Positions 1-11,184 of a stretch of DNA of 64,000 bases are shown piece by piece (the stretch's first letter is position 1; each line of letters starts with the position of its first letter). The stretch comes from Apodospora peruviana (lineage: Eukaryota > Ascomycota > Sordariomycetes > Sordariales > Lasiosphaeriaceae), in the NCBI GenBank assembly GCA_033439685.1, contig JAUEDM010000001.1, positions 2,542,001-2,606,000 of the forward strand. Reading direction: 5' to 3'. Both the position numbers and the translations under genes were made by a program. Under the pieces are notes generated by a model. It searched no databases and had not been told where the DNA came from. It was given only the letters and a program-made list of their open reading frames with translations.

Positions 1-969
1 TGGCAGCAGTGGTGGTAGCAGTAGCAGTGGCGGCAGCAGCAGCTCCGGCTCCTCCGGCGGGTCGTCTTCCGGAGGCAGCTCTGGTGGTGGTGGTGGTACT
101 ACAAGTTCTACAGGGTCAGTCTCTTCAGATTCATATAATAGCCCAGGTCGATCAAGCACAAGCACAAGCACATCATCTGGCTCGTCCACCAGTTCATCCC
201 GCGGCGGTTGGCGGGAATGGGTTGCCGGCCTAGGGTCGAATAGAGGTGGTCGTGGTGGAGGCCGTGGACGTGGTGGCTCATACTCATCGTCTGGAAGGAC
301 CGGTATCTCGTAGGAGACTCCTTTTGAGGGCCCCTACGATGTTCCCATGCTCGAGAATATTGCTGCTAACAAAATGGTCACAACAGGCCCGGCAGAGGTT
401 CTTCTTCATCGTCCGGTGGCGGCCTAACAACCACCGGCAGCGGTCCTCGCCCTGCTTATGGCGGTGGCAGGTACTACGGAGGCGGCGCGGCCGTCCCATA
501 CCGCGCTGGGGGCAGGTCGCCGTCGGGCATCGCGCCGTTCTTCCTCGGCGCCGGTCTTGCGCTTGCGTTCTGGCCAGGCATCTGGCTCCACGGCGCCTAT
601 TTGTACAACTATAACCACCCATACAGCTTCTACAACCACAGCAGCCAGGCCAACGAGACGAAGCCTGTTAAGTGCGGCTGCGAGCCCGAGGTCGTGTGCA
701 GCTGCGACGAGAACTCGAACAGCACTTACCTGAACGATCTTATCGGAGATGGCAGCTACGCCAATCTCAACAAGTCTTTGATCACCGTCGCCGACGTGAA
801 CGGCACAAGCACGATCCTGATCAACGGTACTCTGCCCATGGGCACGACAGCGGCGGGAGGCGACGAGGACCCGTACGACTCTGCTGGTGCCGGTGTCCAG
901 GCCCTGCTGAACAACGTCGGCTGGTGGCCGGTTGTTGCGACTGTGGTTGCTATGGTGTTCCTCAACTGA
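1..969 (+). CDS. Ser/Gly-rich membrane or cell-surface protein, 3' part (5' end outside window)
   Basis: The gene is cut by the left edge. An open frame from base 2 to about 309 encodes a low-complexity Ser/Gly stretch, then a Thr/Ser stretch and a Gly/Arg patch (RGGRGGGRGRGG). A probable intron follows at about 310-386, with donor GTAGGA, a CTAAC branch element at 366-370 and acceptor ACAACAG. The last exon, 387-969, reads through a hydrophobic segment (GIAPFFLGAGLALAFWPGIW), a Cys-rich patch (CGCEPEVVCSCDE), several N-glycosylation sequons (NET, NGT twice) and a C-terminal hydrophobic tail (VVATVVAMVFLN) ending in TGA. The tail could be a GPI-anchor signal or a membrane segment. The layout resembles conserved hypothetical proteins of Sordariomycetes (I think the family now called DUF7732, from memory). 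Function is unknown. The exact donor is a best guess based on frame. Confidence 0.72.
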
Positions 970-1353
970 GGAGGACATGAAAAGGAGGCCTTGTACTATA
1001 TTAATGACATTTGAGATGGGCTACTCTTATTTTTGGTTCGTGGCGTTTTGGATTGATACCAAGAGTTTCTCGACAGCAATAGCGGCGTTTTGGGGCTATA
1101 TAGGGGGTTCGAGCAGAGAGGATTGATGACCGTGTATTAATTTCTCTTCTGGGCGGACCTCGTCTTTTTTTTTTTTTTTAGCTTTATCCACGACGACTAC
1201 TTTTTTGCGTAAGCCAATATCAACAATTGGATTACAGATAGATGAGGGACTCAATATTTTGCCTTCTTGGTTCAGATTACCTGGGTATCAAGTGATAAAT
1301 ATGCTAAACTGTGTAATCATTCGAGTATGTCCAATATCCCGCGACACCATCAA
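970..1353. other. Intergenic, convergent 3' ends
   Basis: Gap between the converging 3' ends of the Ser/Gly-rich protein gene and the DNA glycosylase gene. It holds a 15-base T run at 1165-1179 and otherwise AT-richer 3'-UTR-like sequence. No gene was seen. Confidence 0.6.
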
Positions 1354-2376
1354 TCATGCTGCCTCTCCTACCTTCCCTGGCGCCGTAGGGACCTCGCCAT
1401 TCTTCCTCTCCGCCCTTCTCTTGTCGACCCAACCCCCTAACCCCCTCCATATCCTCTCCTTTTCCGGCGGCTTAAGACTCGCCGCCAATCCGCTCGTGCT
1501 AGTCGCGACAAACACCCTCGCCCCTTTCCATCCCCCGTCAATAACCCCCATATTCTCCCCTTCATCCTGCCACCCATACCTAAACTCGCTCGCCTTGATA
1601 CTCCGCCCATGCCTCACCCGCCACAGACTCTCCCAGATGCTCTTACCAACAACACAAACGCTCTCGGGCCGCCACCGGCGGACTTTTTCTTCGAGAATTT
1701 CCACTCCAGCATCCATCTCGCTTTTGGACAGCTCGGCACCGTTGCGGCTCGGCCGTGAGACAATGTTGGTCAGTCCGAGAGAGTAAAGCTGTGGCATGTT
1801 CCTGTCTTCGGCTGCGGCGCACAGCCGGGGAGTGACGCCCGACGAGTGAAGCAGGCGCCAGAAGAGGTTGGTCGGGTGCGCGTAGGCGTGCCCCGTGCGG
1901 GCGGTCTGGATGCCCGGGTTGAGGCCGACGAAGAGGACGAGGAGGTTTTCTGCGAGGGCGTCGGGCAGGTGTGAGAGGTGAGCGTATGTTGAGGGAGCGG
2001 CGTAGCCTGAGGACTTCCTCTTTGTGGGGGATAGTTTGGGTCTTTTGGTTGGGGAGGTTGATGGGGATCCGTCTTGTTCTTGGTCCTGCAGGAGTTTCCG
2101 CTTGGCTGATGGCGATGGGCTTGCCGTATTTCTCTGTAATGAGCGTTGTGGGTTGAGATGTAATGGGGCCGCGGACGTTGAGGCGCGAGTAGCTGTGGTT
2201 GATGATATCGGCGGCGTAGAGGAGATACGAGGACTCCGTCTCACTCCAGCCGATGCTGACGCTATCCCAGCGCCGTTGAACATGAAGTCTTGCAGTCTGA
2301 GGCGGCCGGTGAAGCTCGGTGGCGGAGGACTGCGTTCGTTGTTGGTGACGGCGACCTCGACCTTGGAGTCTTCCAT
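1354..2376 (-). CDS. G/T(U) mismatch-specific thymine/uracil DNA glycosylase (TDG/MUG family)
   Basis: Single-exon gene of 340 codons on the minus strand. The N-terminal ~130 residues are Ser/Pro/Lys-rich and probably disordered, with nuclear-localisation-like clusters (PTKRPKLSPTKRK). The catalytic UDG-fold domain follows. It starts at LLVLFVGLNPGIQTA, whose GLNPG is the family's water-activating Asn motif, and continues with HPTNLFWRLL, the segment YSLGLTNIVSRPS and the late loop VFVATSTSGLAASL, which occupies the place of the MPSSS-type intercalating loop. TDG/MUG enzymes remove uracil or thymine opposite guanine in base-excision repair in the nucleus; S. pombe Thp1 is a characterised fungal member. 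The start at 2376 is the first ATG and gives a normal fungal length. The gene is divergent to UDP-GlcNAc pyrophosphorylase. Assignment is by motif only; substrate preference cannot be read from sequence. Confidence 0.9.
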   Translation of the reverse strand: MEDSKVEVAVTNNERSPPPPSFTGRLRLQDFMFNGAGIASASAGVRRSPRISSTPPISSTTATRASTSAAPLHLNPQRSLQRNTASPSPSAKRKLLQDQEQDGSPSTSPTKRPKLSPTKRKSSGYAAPSTYAHLSHLPDALAENLLVLFVGLNPGIQTARTGHAYAHPTNLFWRLLHSSGVTPRLCAAAEDRNMPQLYSLGLTNIVSRPSRNGAELSKSEMDAGVEILEEKVRRWRPESVCVVGKSIWESLWRVRHGRSIKASEFRYGWQDEGENMGVIDGGWKGARVFVATSTSGLAASLKPPEKERIWRGLGGWVDKRRAERKNGEVPTAPGKVGEAA

Positions 2377-3465
2377 TGTCGAGATCCGGCTCAGATCGAT
2401 TCACGATATCACAGCACTGGTGGGAGTTGTGGGCGGCTTAGAACTTGGAAGGCTTATCCCTTTCGATTTTGGGCTCAAGATGTAGCTGGGGACAGGTTTA
2501 GTTCTTGTAGGTACTTGACAGCGCACAGTGACGCAAAAACGAGAAGCGCATGGGAGGGAGTGTCAAGAAATGTCTTCCTTGCTTTTTGGATCACGTCTGT
2601 CACTGGCTGTTCGGAGGCAAATTCCACGGAAGCTGGAATGCAGCCCGCCGCCGCCACTAGTACTAATAATCCATCCTAGGGGAGTCCCGTCCTGGGGGTA
2701 TTCGCGTCCCTCAGACGGAAGCTCCCGTCAAATCGCAGCGAACCCTCAAATCATCCATCCCTTCAGGGAAATCCTGAAATATCTCCCAGGTCCAGCAGCA
2801 GAACTGGATGTTAGGTCTGGGACCAGGACTGGTTCCGCAACTTCAAGCCAGTTCGGGGTTGCACCTCGTGTTGATTTTTAGGTAGGAACCGTGGGTACAT
2901 ACACAGACGGCACCTACCAGGCTACCTCGCCTTTTTGCCGCCGTACCTGCAGGTTTCATCCGGCAAAACTTGCGGCCTTGATACCCCAAATCAATTCGAA
3001 TCGTCGGGTGGCTTAATACGGGGTTGACTTTCCAGTCAGTCCAGTTGGTTCCATGATTCTGACGACGTCAGGGCAAGTCCAGATGGGAAGTGGCGTAGCT
3101 GCGTTATATCGCCAGGTTTACCCCCGTCACCTGTAGCGTGTTGGAGGCTGCGCGAATGCAATGATGGGGGCTTCCACAGCAGCTGAGCAATTCGCATTCC
3201 GAGGGGTAGCTCTTGCCAGTTCCCACCGCGGGAACGTCGCTTCCATTTCCATTGTCTTAAACGCAGGTAGGGTCAACACACCTTTTTCACCTCGACTTTA
3301 GCTCTTCGCTTCTTCTTCTTCCTCTTCTTCTTCGTCTTTCTTCTCTTTGACCGACGATCACATTCGTTACCATCGGAATAAGGTTAATTTGCTTCTACCG
3401 TCCACCCTCTTCCATCCGTAAAGCATCTCCACTTTCAAGCTTTAGATCAGCACCAAACAGTCAAC
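2377..3465. promoter_or_regulatory. Divergent upstream region of the DNA glycosylase and UAP1
   Basis: About 1.1 kb shared by two divergent genes. A strongly pyrimidine-rich tract at about 3300-3352 (CTTCTTCTTCTTCCTC type) lies 115-165 bases before the UAP1 start. Such CT tracts are common just upstream of transcription starts in filamentous ascomycetes. Short GGTAGG/CTACC motifs occur at 2881, 2915 and 3266. No gene was seen. Confidence 0.5.
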
Positions 3466-4999
3466 ATGGCCCCCAAGGAGCCAACAGCAGAGCAGCTCTC
3501 GCAGCTAAGGGAAAAGTACACCGAAGGTGGCCAGAGCCACGTCTTTACCTTCTACGACTCCCTTTCCAATGACGAGAAAGCCGCCTTCTTTGAGCAGCTG
3601 TCCAAGTTCGATGCGACATCCATCAACACCATCGCCGCCAAGGCCCTCGCAGAATCGGCCGCCGACCATGGCAAGCCAAAGGACGCCATACTTGAGCCTC
3701 TCCCGAGCAGCGTGGCGACTAGCGTCATCGGCACGGAACAATCCAAGATTGATGAGTGGTATAAGGCTGGTCTTGACCTGATTTCCAAGAACAAGGTCGC
3801 TGTCGTCCTCATGGCCGGCGGTCAGGGCACCCGCCTTGGAAGCTCGGCGCCCAAAGGCTGCTACGACATTGGCCTGGCATCCCATAAGTCGCTCTTTCAG
3901 ATTCAGGCAGAGCGCATTATCAAAATTGCGGCGCTGGGTGCCGAACATGCCAGCGTTGCTGCTGGGAAGGTCGATGTCCCGTGGTATGTGATGACATCTG
4001 GGCCGACGCGGCAACCGACAGAAGACTTCTTTGCCCAGCACAAGTATTTCGGCTTGGACCCCAAAAACGTTTTCTTCTTTGAACAGGGCGTGCTTCCATG
4101 CATGTCGAACGATGGTAAGATCCTGCTCGAGACGAAGGGCAAGGTAGCAGAGGCCCCTGACGGGAATGGAGGCATCTACAACGCCATGGTTGAATCCGGA
4201 GTCCTGGATGACATGAAGAAGCGGGGCATCAAATACATTCACGCCTACTGTGTGGACAACTGCCTCGTGAAAGTTGCCGACCCGGTCTTCGTCGGCTACA
4301 CCGCGTCGCTGGACGCTGACATCGCCACCAAGGTCGTCCGCAAGCGCAACGCAACCGAGAGCGTCGGACTGATCCTGTCCAAAGACGGCAAGCCCAACGT
4401 GATAGAGTATAGTGAGATTGACAAGGCCACGGCCGAGGCCCGGGACCCGGAAAACCCCGAGCTTCTTAAGTTCCGCGCCGCAAACATCGTCAACCACTGC
4501 TACTCTCTCCGATTCCTCGAGACCATTCCGCAGTGGTCCAAGCGTCTGCCGCATCACATCGCGCGCAAAAAGATACCACACGTCAGTTTGGACAGTGGCG
4601 AGACGGTCAAGCCAAGCAAGCCCAATGGGATCAAGCTCGAGCAGTTTGTTTTCGATGTCTTCCCTTTGACAGAGATGGACAAGTTTGCCTGCCTGGAGGT
4701 GCGACGGGAGGACGAGTTCAGCCCGCTGAAGAATGCTCCCGGCACCGGCGAGGACGACCCCGACACCAGCAGACGTGACATCATGGCGCAAGGTGCTCGC
4801 TGGCTACAAGCTGCGGGCGCCAACCTCGCGAAACCCGAGGACGGCTTTGAAGTCAGCCCACTTGCCAGCTACGTATGAATTATTAACCGCCCGACCCCGT
4901 TCTCGTGATAATGAAGCTAACTCTTACTAGGGTGGCGAGGGCCTCGAGGATCACGCCGGTGCAACCTTCTATGTGCCTGGGGTGTTAGAACACAAGTAG
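3466..4999 (+). CDS. UAP1: UDP-N-acetylglucosamine pyrophosphorylase
   Basis: Exons 3466-4872 and 4931-4999 give 491 residues, the usual length for eukaryotic UAP. The product makes UDP-GlcNAc from UTP and GlcNAc-1-phosphate, the cytosolic precursor for chitin, N-glycans and GPI anchors. The uridylyltransferase signature LMAGGQGTRLGSSAPKGC lies at residues ~115-132. Other family blocks are MTSGPTRQPTEDFF, FFEQGVLPCM, GNGGIYNAM, AYCVDNCLVKVADP and the ~360-400 segment with NHCYSLRFL. The short 58-nt intron (donor GTATGA, branch CTAAC at 4917-4921, acceptor CTTACTAG) is needed. Read-through would stop just after SPLASY, whereas splicing continues with the family-typical GGEGLE C-terminal segment. 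The start ATG at 3466 follows CAAC in a good fungal context. Orthologue of yeast QRI1. Confidence 0.96.
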
Positions 5000-5616
5000 G
5001 GGTTGTGGGTAGTAACATCAGCAGCTGGTGTCTGGTTGAACAAAGACAAATTTATACCAAGGTTAAAAGAACAAGCGAGAAAAAATTGAATGGTGTTGTA
5101 TGTGGTTTTTTGATAGTCTTTAGAGACCAGCGTTTGCGTTGCGTTGATATTGTTGATCAATAGTATGACATAATCCTTGCCAGCCGCTCATTTGATTTCT
5201 AATTGGGCCATCATACTGAAAGTAAGGGTGTCTATCTCACACCATGGCAGATATCTTGCATTGAGACGACCTAGATGTATTAACTTCACTTAGGGTCATA
5301 AGAAGCATGGGCTAGATATCAGTATCTCATGAGCTCTATCTACTGTTTATGAACGTCGTCTATCAGCCAGGCAGGACACAAAAAGAAAAGTGAAACCCGA
5401 AACTGAATGAAATAGAAAAAGACGTGTAAACAGATAGCAGATGCCAGATCCCTATAACGCCGGCCGGCTATAAACGAAAGCCTACCTATGAGATACGCAC
5501 GACTCTCGCTCCCCCCTTGCTTCTTTCTATTGATCAACGACCAAAAAACAACATGGCAACTAGTTAGGAAGAACAAAGAAAAAAGAAAAAGGAAAGAAGG
5601 TCCAACTTGCTTCCGC
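5000..5616. other. Intergenic, convergent 3' ends
   Basis: Gap between the converging UAP1 and Sym1/Mpv17 genes. AT-rich 3'-UTR-like sequence with an AGAACAAAGAAAAAAGAAAAAGGAAAG purine tract near 5570-5597. No gene was seen. Confidence 0.5.
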
Positions 5617-6355
5617 CTAGGTGCTCTTCTTGATCTTCTCGGCAACAGCGTTTTCAACAGCAGCACTCTCCTTACCAACAGCAGTTGAGCCCGCACTGTT
5701 CAGATAGCTGAGATAACAGTTCCACCCGATACTGATAACGTTGACGAAGAGCACGCGGTGGTCGAGCGGCACAAGCTTGAAGTTAACCAGCTGCACAAAC
5801 GGCCAGATCATGTAGTTGGTCTTGAGGGCCTCGCCGTAGCTGCGCTCAAGCTTCTGTTGCGGGCTGCTTCCTTCCAGCACGGCCATGCTTGACAGGAAGA
5901 CGCCGATGGCGACGGGCGCGAAGAGGCCCTGGTCGCAGGCAACGCGCGCGACGGTGGTGGCGTTTGCGGACTTGAAGTTGACGTTGCGCTGGAGGAATCT
6001 GAACCAGAGCGTTGCGGCCGGGCCGAAGACGGCTTGACAGCATGTTAGTGTTTTGGATTTGGATTTGGATAGAGTAAGGTGATGTGAGTGAGAGACTCAC
6101 TTCCACCGTACAAGGCCATTCGTCCGGTGCGCGCAAGCTCATGCTTGTCGACGCCCTTCTTCTCAACTAGCTGCTGCGCTGCGACATCACCAACGCCAAA
6201 CAGAATCGCGGTCGTCACGGCCTGGGTGAGGATTGGCCGCGACAGTAGCTTTGCTTGGTACCTTTAGGCGGAGAGATGTTAGCTGCAGTAGGTACACTGA
6301 TAAGTACCTGACCTAGGTATCCAGTTGGATAGCGGGGCTTTTACCATCTCAACAT
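5617..6355 (-). CDS. SYM1: Mpv17/PMP22/Sym1 family mitochondrial membrane protein
   Basis: Three exons in minus-strand order: 6355-6345 (11 nt, M-L-R-W), 6261-6101 and 6032-5617. Together they give 195 residues, the usual length of this family. Intron 1 (84 nt) has donor GTAAAA and acceptor CTAAAG with a CTAAC branch site. Intron 2 (68 nt) has donor GTGAGT and acceptor TCAAG. Family hallmarks are visible: YQAKLLSRPILTQAVTTAIL and GVGDVAAQQLVEK at the start, then VFGPAATLWFRFLQRNV, ARVACDQGLFAPVAIGVFLS, and the C-terminal block TNYMIWPFVQLVNFKLVPL followed by NVISIGWNCYLSYLNS. Sym1/Mpv17 is a four-segment inner mitochondrial membrane protein linked to stress tolerance and mitochondrial DNA or metabolite homeostasis. 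The paralogous peroxisomal PMP22 group is less likely given the sequence pattern, but I cannot exclude it. Confidence 0.93.
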
Positions 6356-7389
6356 GATTACGGTTTTGCTTTGGCGGGAGGCGGGATGTTAAAGAGGAGT
6401 GGTATCGAGGAAGGCTCGACGTTGCCTAGGCCAAAGGTCTGGTTGGTGTTGTGTTTTTACGAGACCTAGGCGATAGGTCGTTGGGTTTGACCTTGATGGA
6501 GGGAGGTTTGTTGAGTCGAGCCAAAACCTCTTTTGTAGGGCAGGATGGACCTCCAAATTTGATATCGTCAACAATCAATTCGCGAAGTAAAGGCCACTGC
6601 ATGTATCGCAAGGCATTATCAGCGCTGAAGGAGCTTCGGTGTGATTGCAGCTCACCTCGAGCTTGGGAAAGCAGCACTGGTATTGTCCAATCGGAAGCTA
6701 CCCAAGGTGGTAATCTAGGGGCGGATTCGTTGATAAGAGTTTAAAATACAGGAAACAGTGAAACTCCAGTTGCAGTTATATCCAGGACCTCAGAAAATAT
6801 TTAAAAGGAATGGATGCTTCACCGAGTCCCGGATTTCCATCCTATTCAACTCACTCAACTTCCAAGCATACCAGGTCCCCGCAACGTAATGATCGCCAGA
6901 GAGCTCCACTGCTAGGGCCCAAATCCCTGGGGTCGACCAGCAGGGTTCCCTTTGCATCACGAGACCTGCCAAATCTGCCAACTTTCGCACCCCTAATTTC
7001 GGTCTGGACCCCCAACGTTCAAATCCGGCTCAGGGGCTGTTGGTAGACCGCAAAAGCCTAACGTGGGGGTTGACCGTATGGGTTCGTCATCCCATCTGGA
7101 GTTTAGAACGAGGAAAGTAAACAGACTGACAGAGTACAATAAAGAACACAGTTGTTCACGAAAAACAATTTACCCTAATCATATTTTTCTATCAAAATCG
7201 GCTAACATTTGTCATATCATAAAGCTCGCACCTACCTCTTCAGACTCTATCCGACCTCGTCCCCGTTCAGTCAGGAGAAGCACCAACAGCCCACAACCAT
7301 ATCTCCTCGTCCAGAATCGCTCACAAACAATGAACCATCAACCACACCGACACCGGAATACAATAAATACGACGCTATCTACCTTACCC
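6356..7389. other. Intergenic between SYM1 start and myosin-I 3' end
   Basis: About 1 kb upstream of SYM1 and downstream of the myosin gene. It holds scattered CCTAGG/TAGGTAT elements (6310-6322 and 6425-6475) and no gene that I can support. Confidence 0.45.
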
Positions 7390-10300
7390 CTACCAATCAT
7401 CATCTTCGTCTTTCTTCGTCATCGCATTCTTCCGAGCCAGGAGCGCATCCGCCAGACTCAACCCCGGCTGGGGCGTATTGCTCCTGCTACTATCAGAACC
7501 GCCGCCGCCATTCAGGCTCATCCCCGAGTCCCGCGCCTGTACGGCTGACAGAGGCTGCCTCCCGCCTGCTGCGGGCCGCTTCATGGGAGGCTGCGGCGCG
7601 GCTGGTTTCCCTCTTACACCGTTCGATGGTGGCGGCGGCGGCGGTCTAGGAGCGACAACAGGCGGAGGTGCTTGTTCTTCGACATAGGCTGCCGGAACCC
7701 AAGCTTGCTGCTCACCCTGCTTGGCTAGCCACCAACCTGAAGTGAGAAAATATTGTTAGAGTACTGGGCTACAAGAAATATGATCATCATGAGTAAAGAA
7801 CATAACGTACCGTTATTCTCCTTCTGGACAATCTCAATAAGCTGACCCGCCCTGATCGAGAGCTCGTTCTCCTTCTCGCTGGCAAAGTCGTAAAGAACCT
7901 TTGCCATGATCTTTGGCTTGGCGGCAGCTGGAGGAGGCGGAGGCGGTGGTGCCCGCACGACTGAGGTGTTAGACTGCTGCCGAGAATGAGAGGGGACGCT
8001 GAAATTCTGAGAAGCCGGTGCAGCCACCTGAGCTGCTGCCGGCGACGGTCGAGGTTGCGGGACGGGGCGAGAAGAAGTCGCAGAAGGCCGGGCCTGAGGA
8101 GTGCGGTTCACAGGCACCCTCGAGGGCCGTCCACCAGGTCCACCGGGTTTGATAAGTTTGCCTCTGGTGATTGGCCTTGGGGGCACCGGCTTGGCCCTCG
8201 GCGTAGGACGAGAAACGGAATTTGGAGGCTCGCCCGGCTGAGTATGCACCGCGCCACTCTTGTAGAAGTCCACCAGAGTAGGAGAGTCTTTCAACACCTT
8301 TACTTGCTGCATCTTTCCCGGCTTCTTTGCGTACTCAATAGTATCGGCGATCTTCAAGTTGAACCCGCCGGGCATCACCCTCTGCATCTGTGTGAACATT
8401 TCAGTCTTCAGGAGACAGTTCATCAGCGGATCGGCCTCTTGCTGGGATCCTACTCCCAGTGAGAACCAGTCATCTCGACAGCTGGAGGCCGATATGAACT
8501 TTATGACTCCCAATGGGAAGGAACGCTCAATGACGATCTGAACCTGTCCCTGCACGAGCATCTGTGCCACGATGTAAAACTTGCTGTTTGTCACGACAAA
8601 AATCCTAGGGCTTGCTTTGCTTGACCGTCCAAACTTAGCTTCCAAAATCTCGCCGCGGCATGAGAACATCACCTTCTCATTGCTGCCGATGTTGATACCG
8701 TGACGGATCTGAGCCCCGGGACCGCTGCTGGCATTGATACCGAGATAGTCACCGAGGAATCGACGTGATCCGAGAATGCTCATTCTCCTCCGTTCCTTGC
8801 GGCCTCCTAAGACCCTATGACCTTGATCCCGGAGTTGCAGATACTCGGCACCAACACGTTTCTTTCTCCAAAAGCGCTGGATCCGAGTTGCTGACTCTGC
8901 CCGGTACGCAAGATATGCTCGCCACATCCGCTGAATACGAGTCGCCATGTTGTGCCAGTACCGATCTCGCATATGTTCCAGGGCGAACAGGGTTTCGGGA
9001 GACTTAATGAAAGCCTTTGTGACACCCAGCTGCCATTCTTCCTGCGGAATACTGGTGTCCTTGAGGATCTGCTTAACGGCAGCCTCATAAGACCCCTGCC
9101 ACGTATACTCGCCCGCGTATGATGTTGCGGGCGAAAGAAGGAAAAATCTGTCCACAAACTTCTCGAATGACTGACGGTACGCAAAGCCAGCACGACGGAT
9201 GCGCACGTTCTCTTGTAGACCAAGGTACTTGATCTGATGGAGGACGTTGGGAACGTTGTATTCCGTTGGGGACTTGTTTTCGTTGGGCTTGATTGTGCGG
9301 ATATAAGAAGGCTGGCACTTCATTAGGGTCTCGACCAGTGCGTTTGCCGAGGTCCTTATCCTATCACCGGCCGTCGGTGGCTGTTTTCGGTTATCCTGGT
9401 CCACTTGGTTCGGGAAGAGCGTATGGACGAAGCGATTTTGGCTGGCCTGGAAGAGGTTGAGCAGACCCTTGAGGAGAAGATCCTTGTTCTTGTCCGTGAT
9501 ACCATCGACGGTGTATGTGACATCACCAGCGTAGTGCTTCACAATGAAGCTTCCTTGTCGTGGGGTTAGGTGAGCATTCGACATGCCGTTGATACTTTGC
9601 ATAAAGGTGCGGTCGCAAGCTGCAGGATCCGCATGGGCCGTCTTGGTGGCATCCTTCATTGCCGAAAATATTCCCGGTGGCCTGATGGACTCGATCAGGT
9701 CACACACAACCTTGTTGTCAAAGTAAGAGATGGGAGTCCACTTGATCTTTTCCCGCGCGTACTCCTCTTGTTCAGCCTTGAGAGTTAGCTGAATAAAGAT
9801 CTGTTGCAGCTTCTCGTTCACGTAGTTGATGCACAGCTGCTCGAAGCTGTTCTTCTCAAAGATCTCAAAGCCATAAATGTCAAGAATACCAATCGAGTTA
9901 GTCGTAGCCTGACGAGCCTTCAGTGACTGATTTATGCGCTCCACGATCCAGTCGAATAGGTTGTTGTAGATGGCCATGGCTAGAGCATCTCGGGTTGCCG
10001 TTGCCTGCGCAACATTCGTTGGGGATTCGATCACCTCGCCGTTCCTGGGGGTCAGGATACGGATTGTAATGGCGTTGACCAAACGAGCCGGGTCCACTTC
10101 AAGGAGGTATGCCAAAAAGTCGACGACCGACTGGTCAGAAACGGCCGCATACCCATTGTCATCTTCGCGGAAGACTAGATTACCGGTCCAGAGCACTGCG
10201 GCCAACATACGGAAAATGCTGTCCTGCTCGGCTTGTGATAGGCCAATAATCTTCATGGCGTTGATTGTATCCGCAAAGTCTGCTATGTCATCGATACCGT

Positions 10301-11184
10301 CGACATTAAAGCATTTAGACCGGCTGGTGTAGATGTAGGTTTCGGGCTTTTGTATCCCAAAGATTTCGCGGTACTGTTGCGAGGCTCCTTTTGTGAACTG
10401 GTAGAAGATGTGAAAGTTCCGCTCATTGGTAATCTGGCTAACGACTCGGGATTTTTCGAGGAGGTAGTTTGTGATATCGGCTCCAATGGGCTCCCCTTGA
10501 CTGTTGAAGTGGATCTGAAGGTATTTGCCGAACCTCGACGAGTTATTGTTGCGCAGCGTCTTTGCATTGCCAAAAGACTCTAGTAAAGGGTTGGTGGCCA
10601 AGACCATGTCTTTGATCTTCTGGATATCACCACCTTCGCCGCCGGACACACTGGCGATGTACTGCATGATGCGCTTCGCAGCTTCGGTCTTGCCGGCGCC
10701 GGACTCGCCGGATATAATGACACATTGGTTGTCCTTGTATGCCTTCATGTTGTAGTACATGGACTCGGCAATGGCGAAGACATGCGGAGGCATCTCCAGC
10801 CGGTTCTTGCCCCGGTAGCTATCCAGGACCTTGTCGGTGTAGATACCCAGGTCCCGAAAGGGGTTGACCGAGACCAGCACATGGCCAATGTATGTGTAGA
10901 TTTCGGCGCCCTCGAATCTTTTCTTCAAGTTTTCATTGATAGCCTCGTTGGACACTTTACTTAGCAGGGTCAGATCGGATACGCCTATCTCCTTCTTCTT
11001 GGTCGTGTCGAATGTGGCCTTCTTGGGTTTTACGCCGGCCTGACCGGCTCCGCCCGCAGAGCGCTCGGCCCGCGCCGCCTTGTCTTTTCCACGTCTCGTG
11101 ATTGCCTGCGATGTGTTCACGATCAGTGGCTGTCCAGTTGCCCAGCGCGAGAGCACGATCCAAGATATGTCTGTGGCTCACCAT
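7390..11184 (-). CDS. myo1: Class I myosin (MyoA/Myo5-type motor)
   Basis: Exons in minus order: 11184-11182 (ATG only), 11105-7811 and 7736-7390. They give 1214 residues, the expected size of fungal myosin-I. Motor domain: P-loop GESGAGKT (134-141), switch I NNNSSRFGKY, switch II DIYGFEIFEKNS and the relay region. Two IQ-like helices follow (IQRMWRAYLAYR, IQRFWRKKR). Next is the basic TH1 lipid-binding tail, a Pro/Ala-rich linker with a PPPPPPP run, an SH3 domain (AKVLYDFASEKENELS to WWLAKQGEQQAWVPAAYVEE), another Pro run and the acidic tip DEDDDW that activates Arp2/3. It acts on cortical actin in endocytosis and polarised tip growth. Intron 1 (76 nt; GTGAGC/CGCAG) is needed to reach the family N terminus AITRRGKDK. 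Intron 2 (74 nt; GTACGT/TTCAG) splits the SH3 domain. Residue 358, the TEDS position, is Glu. Confidence 0.96.

Noticed and set aside
3505..4791. 428-codon open frame antisense to UAP1
   Set aside because: It mirrors the codon usage of a highly conserved gene on the plus strand; the peptide shows no domain.
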